Shown: positions 9,791 through 18,707 of the stretch, piece by piece
Numbering within the stretch: position 1 is the first letter of the stretch
How the letters are laid out: every line of letters begins with the position of its first letter
Assembly (NCBI GenBank): GCA_014885115.2
Contig: WKLE02003260.1
Coordinates: 1 to 24,860 of the forward strand
DNA: 24,860 nt
Reading direction: 5' to 3'
From: Asterionellopsis glacialis
Lineage: Eukaryota; Bacillariophyta; Plagiogrammaphyceae; Rhaphoneidales; Asterionellopsidaceae
Translations under genes and position numbers: made by a program
Notes under the pieces: model-generated
Database searches by the model: none
What the model was told of the DNA's origin: nothing
The model's input: only the letters and a program-made list of their open reading frames with translations

Positions 9791-10318
9791 ATGATAGGTA
9801 CAAACTATGTTTTTCTGGCAGTATTTGCCGCATTCATAGGAGTTGCCTCTTCGTTTACGTCCTTCAAAGTGGAATCTATTCGGCCGCGTCCATCTCTACA
9901 GCACAAAACCAAAGCGAATCTTTTCTGGTTTAGTGGTAAGGATGATGGAGACAACAGTAAAAAATCAAAGGGTGGTGATTCATCATCTGATATGAGAAAT
10001 GTTGGTGAAGTGATGGATTCCATGGATAACTTTAAGAAGAGTGGAAAAATCGCAAAGATGACGGACAGTCTAGTCCAAGAACTTTCGACGATATCTATAG
10101 AAGGGTCCGCCGCAGATGGGAAAGTTAAGGTATTTTTCGATGGCCAACAAAGACCCATGAATGTTGAAATTGATGATTCATATCTTGGGAAAGTTACAGC
10201 GGATGACTTGAATGCAGCACTAACATCTGCCATGCAAGATGCTCACCAAAAGTCTGCACAAAAAATGGAGGAAAAAATGAAACCATTCTTTGCTGAGCTT
10301 GGTCTAACACAGGTTTGA
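9791..10318 (+). CDS. Plastid-targeted YbaB/EbfC nucleoid-associated protein
   Basis: This 175-residue protein belongs to the YbaB/EbfC family, small dimeric DNA-binding proteins that help organise bacterial and plastid nucleoids. Residues 1-21 form a signal peptide. Ala19-Ser-Ser-Phe22 matches the cleavage motif with an aromatic +1 residue that directs diatom proteins into the plastid. A basic, serine-rich transit segment follows. The YbaB domain covers about 65-172: a first helix with basic residues, the strand pair GKVKVFFDGQQRPMNVEID, then DDLNAALTSAMQDAHQKSAQKM, which is close to the classical bacterial sequence. The ATG at 9791 gives the complete bipartite leader. It begins about 230 bases after the tRNA and converges with eIF3h. 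A second, more diverged member lies at 14744-15265. Confidence 0.88.
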   Translation: MIGTNYVFLAVFAAFIGVASSFTSFKVESIRPRPSLQHKTKANLFWFSGKDDGDNSKKSKGGDSSSDMRNVGEVMDSMDNFKKSGKIAKMTDSLVQELSTISIEGSAADGKVKVFFDGQQRPMNVEIDDSYLGKVTADDLNAALTSAMQDAHQKSAQKMEEKMKPFFAELGLTQV

Positions 10319-10505
10319 AATGCATACGGCCAGTGACAGCTGTTCTGTGCTGGTTTTAGTCTGTGGCAATAAGCATGTAGCCCTTGAAATTACAAACATA
10401 GAATCGAACAAAAATATTAATTTGGGGACTCCACAACATTCATTTTCATTTAGATGCTTCCATTTTAAAAAATTATTATTTATTTACTTTCTTTGTTTTT
10501 GCTCT

Positions 10506-11777
10506 TTACGACGATGTTGCCCTTTCTTCCTTGTGCAATCCACCAGCCAAGAAGAGTTTAGTAAGACCCGCATCGGCAAACTTGTCCACTTGGTCACAAT
10601 AATTGCGAATCTGGTTGGTAATGAGCAAACTTTCCAGTCTCCGAGGTGCATCACTACTTGCCCATCCTTCTTCCGCGGATATGGCATTTTCGTTCGTGCG
10701 TTTTCTTCGATCGTTTCGTCCACGGTCGTTACCACCGCGTGCCAAGGACCTGGTGTAATACTGGAACTTTTGCTGTTCGGCTGATAAATCGTCCACCCAG
10801 TTGCAAAGGAATTCCATATGCTTCTCCAAATAAGGATTGGTGCTGAGGTCAAGCCTATCAAAGGTGGTATCAGCTGTGTTGGCAGCTGCTGCTTGAAGAG
10901 AATCTCCGTGCATACCATCCGCAACGTCACACAAAAAGGCGCGACTCAATCCTGGATTGGTAAGAACAACGGGTACCTCTTCAAAGATGTTTCGTGGATC
11001 AATGAAATCGTTTGAGCCACTTGCCTTAATCTTGATGCACTCATCGGTAAGACGGAGACATTTGAGGGTGAGATTTCCGTTTGCAGTTTGCATTGGATCG
11101 TACAAAATCACAACAGCGTTTGGACTCAAGTCTGTCTGGTAGGAAAGCTGATTTTCCAACAAAGATGATGTAGAGAACGATCCGAGATACATACTCTGAT
11201 ACCAACCAACACAGTTGTTGTCGACATTGACTTCCCTCAACATGCGCATCATTTCAAGTTGAAATTCATGTCCCTCAAGGCCCGCAGCATCATCTTGACC
11301 ATCGTCGTCGTCTGTGGGTGCCTTTACAAAATCCGATTTGTAATCATTCCTTGCCTCTGGAAAGGGAAAGGCATGTGTAATTTCCAAAATTCCTTTTCCC
11401 GCCGACAATCCCAACAAGGAACCTGATACCATTTGAGGAAGAGATTCCTGGCAATGCTTCACAATTTTGAGCAATGCCTATAATGGGATGAAAACATTGT
11501 TAAACAGTTCATGTTCAAACGAGCGAGAGAGAGAGAAATCGCAATGGTGAGAGCAAGTTTCTCCTGTAGGGGTGAAATTTTTCTAGGAAAAAAATCATAT
11601 AGGGTAATTCCTTATTTATAACGGAATTTCCCTATTCAATTTGGAAGAAAAAGAATTATTTTTTCCCACCGCTTTGGTTTCTCCTTCCAAGACCATGAAA
11701 TGACGCATCGTCGAACTTACAATACCCTCAAGATGAACAGCAGTAATGCGTTCTTCAGCTTCGATAACAGCAGCCAT
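10506..11777 (-). CDS. EIF3H: Translation initiation factor eIF3 subunit h
   Basis: This is the MPN-domain subunit of the eIF3 complex, which recruits the 40S ribosome to mRNA in the cytosol. Two exons (11777-11721 and 11477-10506) join in phase 0 to give 342 residues. The short first exon encodes MAAVIEAEERITAVHLEGI and runs into ALLKIVKHCQESLP, the expected start of the MPN fold. The donor is GTAAGT and the acceptor TATAG. VSGSLLGLSAGKGILEITHAFPFPE and NCVGWYQSMYLGSF are recognisable eIF3h signatures. At the latter site the H-x-H of active JAMM proteases is replaced by Q-S-M, as expected for this non-catalytic subunit. Residues from about 160 form the C-terminal helical part. It shares a divergent promoter region with lysyl-tRNA synthetase. 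Confidence 0.92.
11478..11720 (-). other. Intron of eIF3h (phase 0), containing a strong hairpin
   Basis: This 243-base GT-AG intron lies after codon 19. The donor is ATT|GTAAGT and the acceptor is CATTATAG|GCA on the minus strand. Removing it restores the conserved join between the first MPN strand and helix. It holds an inverted repeat with 13-base arms at 11599-11611 and 11623-11635, with one mismatch. Confidence 0.88.
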
Positions 11778-12456
11778 ATTGATGTATTATTTTATTGAAC
11801 TTCGAGAGTTAAAACCGCTTTAATGTGTAATTGGTCTTTCGGTTGGTATCCCTGGCTGCGTGATGAGCACCTGTTGCGTGAGCGAGGTTTTGCTAACTAG
11901 GACTAACCACACAAAAAAGACGGGGCAAGTAGAAAAGCACAAGAAACAACCTAAAGACAACCTCAAGAAAGCAAGCCAAAAACCACAGCGACAAAAAATC
12001 GGTAGAGACGTGAACTTTGCTATTTTTGATTGAGCGGTAGGAGGTGGTTCCACCAGTCTCGTACAAACATACCAGATTTTCACGTAGATCCGTAGCACGA
12101 TACACGATACGAAGACCAGACGATTGGAACGAGCTCCACGAAAAAAGTGAAGGATGACAGACGCACAAAAACTTGTTTCATCATTANNNNNNNNNNNNNN
12201 NNNNNNNNNNNNNNNNNNNNNNNNNNNNNNNNNNNGTCTCGAGAAATTCTGCTGCCAACATGAAACTTCTGTACAATGGCTACCTGCACATACGTGAAGC
12301 GGTCGACATCAGCGCAGAATATCCTTCAAAACGGAACAATACGCTCGAATCTCTAGGACTACAAGTAGCAGTCGTGTCCATCTCGTCTCATTCTTTACCT
12401 TGTTGTTGTCGTCGTCAGAGGTAACGACTGAATTCATTTTTATAAATTGCTTAACC
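11778..12456. promoter_or_regulatory. Divergent promoter region shared by eIF3h and LysRS, with an assembly gap
   Basis: About 679 bases separate the two start codons, and both 5' UTRs must lie here. No coding sequence is supported. A gap of 49 N bases interrupts it at 12187-12235. After the gap, an ATG at 12260 opens a 54-codon frame that closes at 12424, shortly before the LysRS start; it could act as an upstream ORF if it is transcribed. Confidence 0.6.
12187..12235. other. Assembly gap (49 N)
   Basis: This is a run of 49 undetermined bases between two well-resolved flanks. Its true length is unknown. It lies in the eIF3h/LysRS promoter interval and does not touch supported coding sequence. 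Confidence 1.
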
Positions 12457-14400
12457 ATGGCACCACCACCGGAGGAAGAAACAGCAACTGAGGAACAGCC
12501 TAAGCTGTCCAAGAACGCGCTTAAGAAGAAGCTCAAGGCTGAGGCTGCTGCCAAGAAGAAGGCCGAAAAGGAGGCCGCAAGGAAGGCAGAAGCTGCCAAG
12601 AATCCTCCCAAGAAGAAGGCGTCCCTTGTCTCTGATGAGGACATGGACCCTACTGCCTACAAGGCAAACCGTGAGGCCATGGTGAAAGCAATTGAAAGTG
12701 AAGGTGGCACTGCTTACCCTCATAAGTTCCATGTAGATTACCGTCTTCCCGACTACAACGATGAATTCATGCCCAAGACTACCGATGGAGAGAAACTCGA
12801 GGATACTGTGGTTTCTATTGCCGGTCGTATTGTTTCCGTCCGTATTATGGGAAAGCTCTATTTTTATGATATCCGTGGTGACGGAGCTAAGGTTCAGATG
12901 ATGTCCGATGTTAGGACTTTTAGCGGAGACGAGGATGCCTTCAACAAGATTCACTCAACACTCAGACGTGGTGACATCGTCGGTATCAAGGGTCACCCTG
13001 GAAAAAGTAAGAAGGGAGAACTTTCCATCATGCCCACGGAGATCCAACTTTTGTCACCCTGTCTTCATATGGTTCCCTTTGCCAAGGGAGAGTCTGATCA
13101 AGGAGGTATCACAAACATGGAAACCCGTTATCGTCAGCGTTACTTGGATCTAATGGTCAACAACGACGTGCGCAGGATTTTTGAAATCAGGGCTAAGGTC
13201 ATCAACAGTGTGCGCAAGTATCTCGATGATCGCCATTTCCTTGAAGTTGAGACACCCATGATGAACATGATTCCCGGAGGTGCCGTTGCCAGGCCTTTCA
13301 TTACCTACCACAATGATCTCAGCATGGACCTTTACTTGCGTATCGCTCCCGAACTTTACCTTAAGATGCTTGTTGTTGGTGGTCTTGACCGTGTCTATGA
13401 GATTGGCCGTCAATTCCGTAACGAAGGTATTGATCTCACACACAACCCAGAATTCACTACATGTGAGTTCTACCAAGCTTACGCTGACTACGAAGACCTT
13501 ATGGTTATGACAGAGGAACTTTTGAGTGGAATGGTCAAGGATATTACCGGCGATTACAAGATCAAGTACTCTCCCAAGCCAGGAATGGCAGAAGTTGAGA
13601 TTGACTTCACTCCTCCTTTCAAGCGTATTTCCATGATGGAGGGATTGGAAGAAGCAATGAAGACCAAGCTCCCCGCATTGGACGACCCAGATGTTGATAA
13701 GAAGCTTGTTGAGATTTTGGAGGACCACGATTTGGAATGTTCTCCACCTCACACAACTGCTCGTTTATTGGATACCTTGGTTGGAGAATTCCTTGAGGAC
13801 AACATTGTTCACCCCACTTTCATCACCGAACATCCACAGATCATGAGTCCTCTTGCTAAGAACCACAGATCTAAGCCATTTTTGACTGAGCGTTTTGAGC
13901 TATTTGCCGCTGGAAGAGAGGTGAGTTGAGTAGTGGGCGGATAAATTTGGTTCTACTCTTTATTATTTCGGAGAACTAGGCTCTTGCAGTGTAGAGTGAA
14001 GCGCGTTTCTACATTGGCCGAATACTTTATCTAACCCTCATCGTCATTGTTTTCCCCTTTTTTATAGCTTGCCAACGCATACACAGAATTGAATAATCCT
14101 ATCATCCAGTACCAACGATTCCTTGAACAGGCTCAACAGGGAAGTGAGGGAGATGATGAAGCAATGGTTCTCGATGACTCTTTCGTTACTGCTTTGGAAC
14201 ACGGTCTTCCCCCTACCGGAGGATGGGGTCTTGGTATTGATCGTCTTACTATGTTTTTGTCCAACAAAAACAACATCAAAGAAGTTCTGCTGTTCCCCGC
14301 AATGAAGCCAACTGATGAACAGATGGCTACTGTAGCTAAGAATGCCCCCAAGAAGGAAGGTCTTACTGCTCCAATGGAAAATTTGAAAATAGACGAGTAA
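12457..14400 (+). CDS. KARS: Lysyl-tRNA synthetase, cytosolic, class II
   Basis: This enzyme charges tRNA-Lys using ATP. Two exons (12457-13920 and 14068-14400) join in phase 0 to give 598 residues, the usual eukaryotic length. The N-terminal 65 residues are a Lys/Ala-rich basic helix that binds tRNA. An OB-fold anticodon-binding domain begins near 118. Class II motif 1 is at about 261-285 ([19 protein letters not shown]). Motif 2 is at about 315-345 ([23 protein letters not shown]). Motif 3 is at about 539-570 ([13 protein letters not shown], then the LLFPAMKP end). The exon join [14 protein letters not shown] is conserved. The ATG at 12457 (aaccATGg) is the first in frame. No targeting leader is seen, so this is the cytosolic enzyme. 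Lysine is almost always AAG here, suggesting high expression. Confidence 0.96.
13921..14067 (+). other. Intron of LysRS (phase 0)
   Basis: This 147-base intron has donor GAG|GTGAGT and acceptor TTTTTTATAG|CTT behind a pyrimidine-rich tract. If it were retained, translation would stop at the third intron codon, losing motif 3. Joining restores the conserved NAYTELN segment. Confidence 0.95.
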
Positions 14401-14743
14401 GAAGAAAGCTAGAATACAACTAGGAATGTAATTCAACTAAGAAAGTTTCAAATGAGAGTAATTCAATCTTTAGCCTTTCCAATCAACTCAAAGATTCGTG
14501 TCTACTTTGTTATTTCAAGCTAAAAAATACCCTCTCATCTTAGTTTAAGTTCAGGGCAGTCAATGCGTGGTAAGTTGTGTTGCACAACATTTCCCTCGGT
14601 CGCGGGTAGCAAAACACCACGCAAAACACAAACGTTGAATTTGGAGTACATTCTAATAATTTTTTAAAAATCGCTTAAAAACAGAATAAGTCAAGACGCC
14701 TGTCATGACTCAAATAAAACAGTCTTCACTGACGTTTACACAT
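14401..14743. other. Convergent 3' intergenic region
   Basis: These 343 bases separate the 3' ends of LysRS and the second YbaB-like gene. I see no open frame of note. One small stem (gttgtg/cacaac, loop of three) is at 14574-14588. Confidence 0.55.
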
Positions 14744-15265
14744 TTATGCATCTGCTGGTGGTGCTCCAGGTGCCATCATACCTTGTAAATCAGTGGCAAG
14801 TGCAGCGTACTGTTCATTCATGGCCTCAATGGCATTCTTTTCTCCATCCCGGATAGCTTCAACTGCAGCTGATGACAAGTCCTCTGGGGAGGCTTCGTCG
14901 AAAAAGGCATCATCAAAGTTGATGGCAGCAACTGAAAAGTCGGGTGTTGGGGACATTGGGTTTGTTCCTGGGATAATTTTGACAGTAGATGTAACCTTTC
15001 CATTCTCACTATTTCCCGTGATATCCAATTTTGCTACTTCAGCATCAATTTCCTTCTTCTTTGCAGCAATTTCTTGTGCCTTCTTGAACATTTCCATTTG
15101 CTCCTTCATTCCGGCCATGGGACCCTTGGCACCTTCTTCACCACCTTCTTTCTTTCCACTTCCGAACAAATTAAGGGCAGTTGTGGAGGTCTTTCCAACA
15201 AAAGCTGGTGCAAATGCACTGGAGCTTGAAACAAGAGCAGCGGTAATAGCAAGGGAAAGCTTCAT
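14744..15265 (-). CDS. Plastid-targeted divergent YbaB-like protein
   Basis: This 173-residue protein begins with a signal peptide and the motif Ser16-Ala-Phe-Ala-Pro20, the textbook cleavage site for plastid import in diatoms, followed by a short Ser/Thr/Lys transit region. The mature part has the YbaB/EbfC layout: a long helix (MAGMKEQMEMFKKAQEIAAKKKEID), then GKVTSTVKI, a loop, a strand with AINFDDAFFD, then SPEDLSSAAVEAIRDGEKNAIEAMNEQYAAL. Compared with the copy at 9791-10318 it has an insertion between the strands (GTNPMSPTPD) and lacks the QDAH/QKM consensus of the last helix. The family call therefore rests on layout more than identity. The tail is Met/Gly/Pro/Ala-rich. It is transcribed divergently from the NOM1-like gene. 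The likely site is the plastid stroma or nucleoid; DNA binding is unproven. Confidence 0.72.
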   Translation of the reverse strand: MKLSLAITAALVSSSSAFAPAFVGKTSTTALNLFGSGKKEGGEEGAKGPMAGMKEQMEMFKKAQEIAAKKKEIDAEVAKLDITGNSENGKVTSTVKIIPGTNPMSPTPDFSVAAINFDDAFFDEASPEDLSSAAVEAIRDGEKNAIEAMNEQYAALATDLQGMMAPGAPPADA

Positions 15266-15730
15266 TGTTGATGTATGTTTGTAACAGTCGTGTAGTTAAT
15301 GCCGAGTGGAAGAAGGCGAAACAAAGCGAGAAGATGAGAAAAAATTGGCATGTTGGAAATACGTGAGAGTTGAAGTTGAAAGTCTTTGACATCCGCATCC
15401 GAATCAAAAGAAACCAAGTCAACCCGAACGCTCATAACCTAATGAAAGACATGCCAGGTGGACACTTTCTATTTTACGTCTGTCCTTCAAACGAATATGT
15501 AGTACATGCGGGATGTGCATGCATTCGCGCAATTAAAATTGTAGCGGCACAGCCGTCGCCATCGATCCAGAGGCAATTTTGAGATTCTTGTGGCGAAAAA
15601 GGATGCCAGTTTTGAATTTCAAGAGACAACACGACACGACGACACACGGAGAAAGAACAAAAAGAGGCACACGACGACAAAAGCAGAACCTTGGCATAGA
15701 ATACACCAAATTAAAACTATAAACCGAACA
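15266..15730. promoter_or_regulatory. Divergent promoter region, YbaB-like / NOM1-like
   Basis: This 465-base spacer lies between two start codons facing away from each other. The frame of the NOM1-like protein stays open for 47 codons before its ATG, but there is no ATG in that part and it is Arg/Lys/Thr-rich, so it is probably 5' UTR. No other feature is supported. Confidence 0.5.
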
Positions 15731-18550
15731 ATGGGTCTTGATTTGGCTGTCAAGAGTCGAAAGGCACGTAGGAAAGAAGAACGCCTTTCCAAAAAGAAAA
15801 AGAAGAGGGCCTTGGAACCTGGAAAAACCCAAAATACGCCTACCGTAGACGATGGTGAACCTGTGGGAAAGAAACCAAAGAAGGAAAAGAAGAAATCTAA
15901 GAAGGAAACCAAATCTGATCCTTATGCTGACCTTGATCCAGACTTGGCAGCAGCTATGAGAAATGATGATTTAGAAATCGCAGAAATGGAAGAAAAGCTA
16001 GGTCTCGGCGACGAGAAAGAACGCAAACGGTTGCATCGCGAATTTGTTAAATGTGAAGGCTACGGAGACGATTTTGGTGACTTCTTAGACGATTTAGATG
16101 ATTTATCAAAACGTTTATCAGATCCGCATTCTGGACCTAAGGGAAAAAGTAAAAAAGATATAAGTAAACGTACAGATCATGATAATGGATATGATGATGA
16201 TGATGATCACGACGACGACGTCGATGATGACCCTTATGCCGATATGGATCCAGAGCTTGCTGCCGAAATTCGTCGAGACGATGAAGAAATTGCTGATTTA
16301 GAAGCGAAGTTAGGCATGTCAAATGAAAAAGAGCGAAATAAGTTGAACCGTGAGTATGCAAAATTGGAGTGTTACGGAGATGATTTTGGCGATTTTTTAG
16401 ACGACTTGGACCATCTACCAGAACGAATTTCAAAACAAAACACAGACATGAGATATAGCGATGGAAGCGACGGCTACTCCGAAGACGATGTAGGATACTC
16501 ATCCTCGGATGGAGAAAGTATCGAGCCAATGAAGTCACCAGCAGAATGCCTTGACGAGGACGATAGTATTCTTGACGAGATGGACGAAAATGAATCATTT
16601 CAAAAGCAAGTAAAAGGAGACAGTGAATCTGAAAACTCCAACGAAGATCAGTCTGGTGATAGCAACTCTGAAGATGAAATTGGGAGTGAAGATGACAGTG
16701 ACGATGCTGAGGTTGATCCTGATCACGATATTACAGACACTTATCGGCCTTTACAAGGAGAGGATATCTACGGAAAGACTACAGACTCGTCTAACGAAAA
16801 GCAGGCCCCAACAAAATACGTCCCACCACATTTGAGAAAAAAGCAACAAGATGATGAGGATGAAAATAGGCTAGAAGCACTGAGAGTGATCCAGAGATCG
16901 CTCAACAACCTATTGAATCGCTTGTCTGAGGATACCATGATTTCTGTCGCACAATCTATTTCAAAACTATATCAATCGAACCCGACCGCAGATGTAAACG
17001 AATGTATTTGGAAGAATATCATTCAAGCTTGCGTAGAACGGCCCATGCTCATGTCAGGGTTGATACCTATTTATACAGCGTGTATGGCCGGAGCTCACTT
17101 TCATACCGGAGATCAAGTTCAACTTGGTGGGTACATGCTCGAAAAAACCGTTACAAAGCTCTGGGCTGAACTAAGCTCTTCTCGTAATCAAGATGACAGA
17201 GACGAAGACGAAGGTGCAGACAAGTGTACAGCAAATCTCACTTTGATTCTGTGCTACCTTTACAATTACAACCTTGTACACTGCACTTTCATTTACGACG
17301 TGATTCGACATTTGATTGAGAATTTCTCAGAGCTTGATGTTGAGGTCCTCCTTCTTATCTTGAGTCATTGTGGTTACTCTTTGAGAACCGATGATCCATC
17401 GGCATTGAAAGAAATTGTTCTTTTGGTACAGGCTCGTGCTGTAAAAGCTCAAAAAGAAGATAAGAACGACACTGCCAGTTCGTCAAGAGTACAATATATG
17501 ATTTCGGCTATTACAGATTTAAAAAATAATAAAAAGAGGAAACAAGACGCTGTATTTGGTGAAAAAACTGCCAAATTGCGTAAGCTCATTGGAAGAATCA
17601 AGTCTAATGTGGCGTCAAGCGGAAGTAGAGTATCCGATTCAAATCTAAGAATAAGTCTTGATGATATTCGAAATATTGAAACGAAGGGAAGATGGTGGAA
17701 AGTGGGAGCATCATGGGTTGGAAATCAGTACCAACACCGTGCTGACGATGGGGATGAGAGCGAGAATGATGATGGCGACAAAGAAAACGAGACGAAAAAC
17801 TCAACATTAGAAACCACGAATGAAGACGAAGAACTTCTTCAACTTGCATCGAAATATCGTATGAATACAGATATTCGACGTTCGATCTTTTGTATCATCA
17901 TGGGAAGCGCTGATTGCGACGACGCATTTGAAAAACTTGTTCGTGGAGGGATGCTCAAGAACCGCACAGAACGAGATACCGTACGAGTCTTGGTGGAATG
18001 CTGTGGTAATGAAAAGACTCACAATCCATTTTATTCTCACCTGGCATCACGCATTTGTGAATTCCAACCTCATTGCAAGTTTACCTTTCAATTGGCATAC
18101 TGGGATTTATTCAAGCAATTCGATACAACCAAGATGCGAAAGGCTGCTAATCTTGCTAAATTATTGTACCATCTAGTTGCTGTTGATCACTCCCTCAAGA
18201 TGAACTTACTGAAAGTAATTGATATTACGGATGAAATATCAGAAACTGCGGGCATCTTTTTGACAATTTTCTTTTCTTGTATTTTTGATGCCATGGATGA
18301 TCCAGCACAAGTAGCTGATTTGTTTCATCGAGGTATCCCCAAGGGACCCGGTAGTGTCCCGATGGGCAGTAAGAAAGCTATGGAAATGGATAATGCCGAA
18401 GAACAAGGTGCAGATGGTGACGGTTTACGTGAAAGCCTATCCGTATTTTTCCTTCAAACACTCAAGGCAAGTCCCAAGAACAAAAAGAATTCCAAGTTTC
18501 GAGCAAATTACAAAGCTGCTGTGAAAGCTTGTGAAACAGATGGTGTATAA
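15731..18550 (+). CDS. NOM1/Sgd1-type nucleolar MIF4G-MA3 protein
   Basis: This 939-residue protein matches the NOM1 (human) / Sgd1 (yeast) family, nucleolar factors for 40S ribosome biogenesis. Residues 1-62 are very basic, with KKKKKR-type nuclear or nucleolar signals. Two copies of an acidic module lie at about 63-126 and 167-230, each starting DPYAD(L/M)DP and ending YGDDFGDFLDDLD. An Asp-rich tract separates them, and a Ser/Asp/Glu-rich low-complexity stretch follows to about 360. KYVPPHLRKK introduces the MIF4G helical repeat (about 375-600). The MA3 domain follows (about 710-830), opening TDIRRSIFCIIMG and including MLKNRTERDTVRVLVECC. The C-terminus is basic (SPKNKKNSKFR), as in the family. 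The start is the first in-frame ATG, in the context acaATGg. No intron is needed. Confidence 0.88.
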   Translation: MGLDLAVKSRKARRKEERLSKKKKKRALEPGKTQNTPTVDDGEPVGKKPKKEKKKSKKETKSDPYADLDPDLAAAMRNDDLEIAEMEEKLGLGDEKERKRLHREFVKCEGYGDDFGDFLDDLDDLSKRLSDPHSGPKGKSKKDISKRTDHDNGYDDDDDHDDDVDDDPYADMDPELAAEIRRDDEEIADLEAKLGMSNEKERNKLNREYAKLECYGDDFGDFLDDLDHLPERISKQNTDMRYSDGSDGYSEDDVGYSSSDGESIEPMKSPAECLDEDDSILDEMDENESFQKQVKGDSESENSNEDQSGDSNSEDEIGSEDDSDDAEVDPDHDITDTYRPLQGEDIYGKTTDSSNEKQAPTKYVPPHLRKKQQDDEDENRLEALRVIQRSLNNLLNRLSEDTMISVAQSISKLYQSNPTADVNECIWKNIIQACVERPMLMSGLIPIYTACMAGAHFHTGDQVQLGGYMLEKTVTKLWAELSSSRNQDDRDEDEGADKCTANLTLILCYLYNYNLVHCTFIYDVIRHLIENFSELDVEVLLLILSHCGYSLRTDDPSALKEIVLLVQARAVKAQKEDKNDTASSSRVQYMISAITDLKNNKKRKQDAVFGEKTAKLRKLIGRIKSNVASSGSRVSDSNLRISLDDIRNIETKGRWWKVGASWVGNQYQHRADDGDESENDDGDKENETKNSTLETTNEDEELLQLASKYRMNTDIRRSIFCIIMGSADCDDAFEKLVRGGMLKNRTERDTVRVLVECCGNEKTHNPFYSHLASRICEFQPHCKFTFQLAYWDLFKQFDTTKMRKAANLAKLLYHLVAVDHSLKMNLLKVIDITDEISETAGIFLTIFFSCIFDAMDDPAQVADLFHRGIPKGPGSVPMGSKKAMEMDNAEEQGADGDGLRESLSVFFLQTLKASPKNKKNSKFRANYKAAVKACETDGV
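15917..16423 (+). repeat. Duplicated acidic module inside the NOM1-like gene
   Basis: Two in-frame copies of about 64 codons begin at 15917 and 16229, 104 codons apart. They share DPYAD-DP-LA, the DD-EIA-(M/L)E-KLG core, EKER-(R/K)L-RE and the closing YGDDFGDFLDDLD. The DNA copies differ at many third positions, so the duplication is old and kept by selection at the protein level. Confidence 0.85.
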
Positions 18551-18707
18551 TTTCGATTTTCTTCGGTTTTGTTTTTGAAGATTGTAGGAAATAGAATATG
18601 AAGAGAGGCAGTGTAACATGAATTATAGAGAGATCCTTTTAAAAAAATGACTAACAGATTTATTTAGAAAAGTATAATTCTTAGAAACACACTATAGCAT
18701 AGATTTC

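Noticed and set aside
10320..10930. Frames on both strands overlapping eIF3h
   Set aside because: They overlap the clear eIF3h exon in other frames and have no domain. The eIF3h frame explains the sequence.
11820..12168. Cys/Phe/Leu-rich minus-strand frames upstream of eIF3h
   Set aside because: They lie in the 5' flank of eIF3h, have biased composition and no family features, and are better read as promoter or UTR.
12309..12644. Minus-strand frame rich in Ala, Ser and Phe overlapping the start of LysRS
   Set aside because: It is the antisense of the Lys/Ala-rich LysRS N-terminus. The low-complexity composition mirrors the AAG codons of the real gene.
13150..13752. 200-codon minus-strand frame inside LysRS
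   Set aside because: It is exactly antisense to class II catalytic motifs 1 and 2 and has no domain of its own.
15590..15730. N-terminal extension of the NOM1-like protein by 47 residues
   Set aside because: The open part has no ATG and begins at GTG. The ATG at 15731 has a good context and gives the expected basic start.
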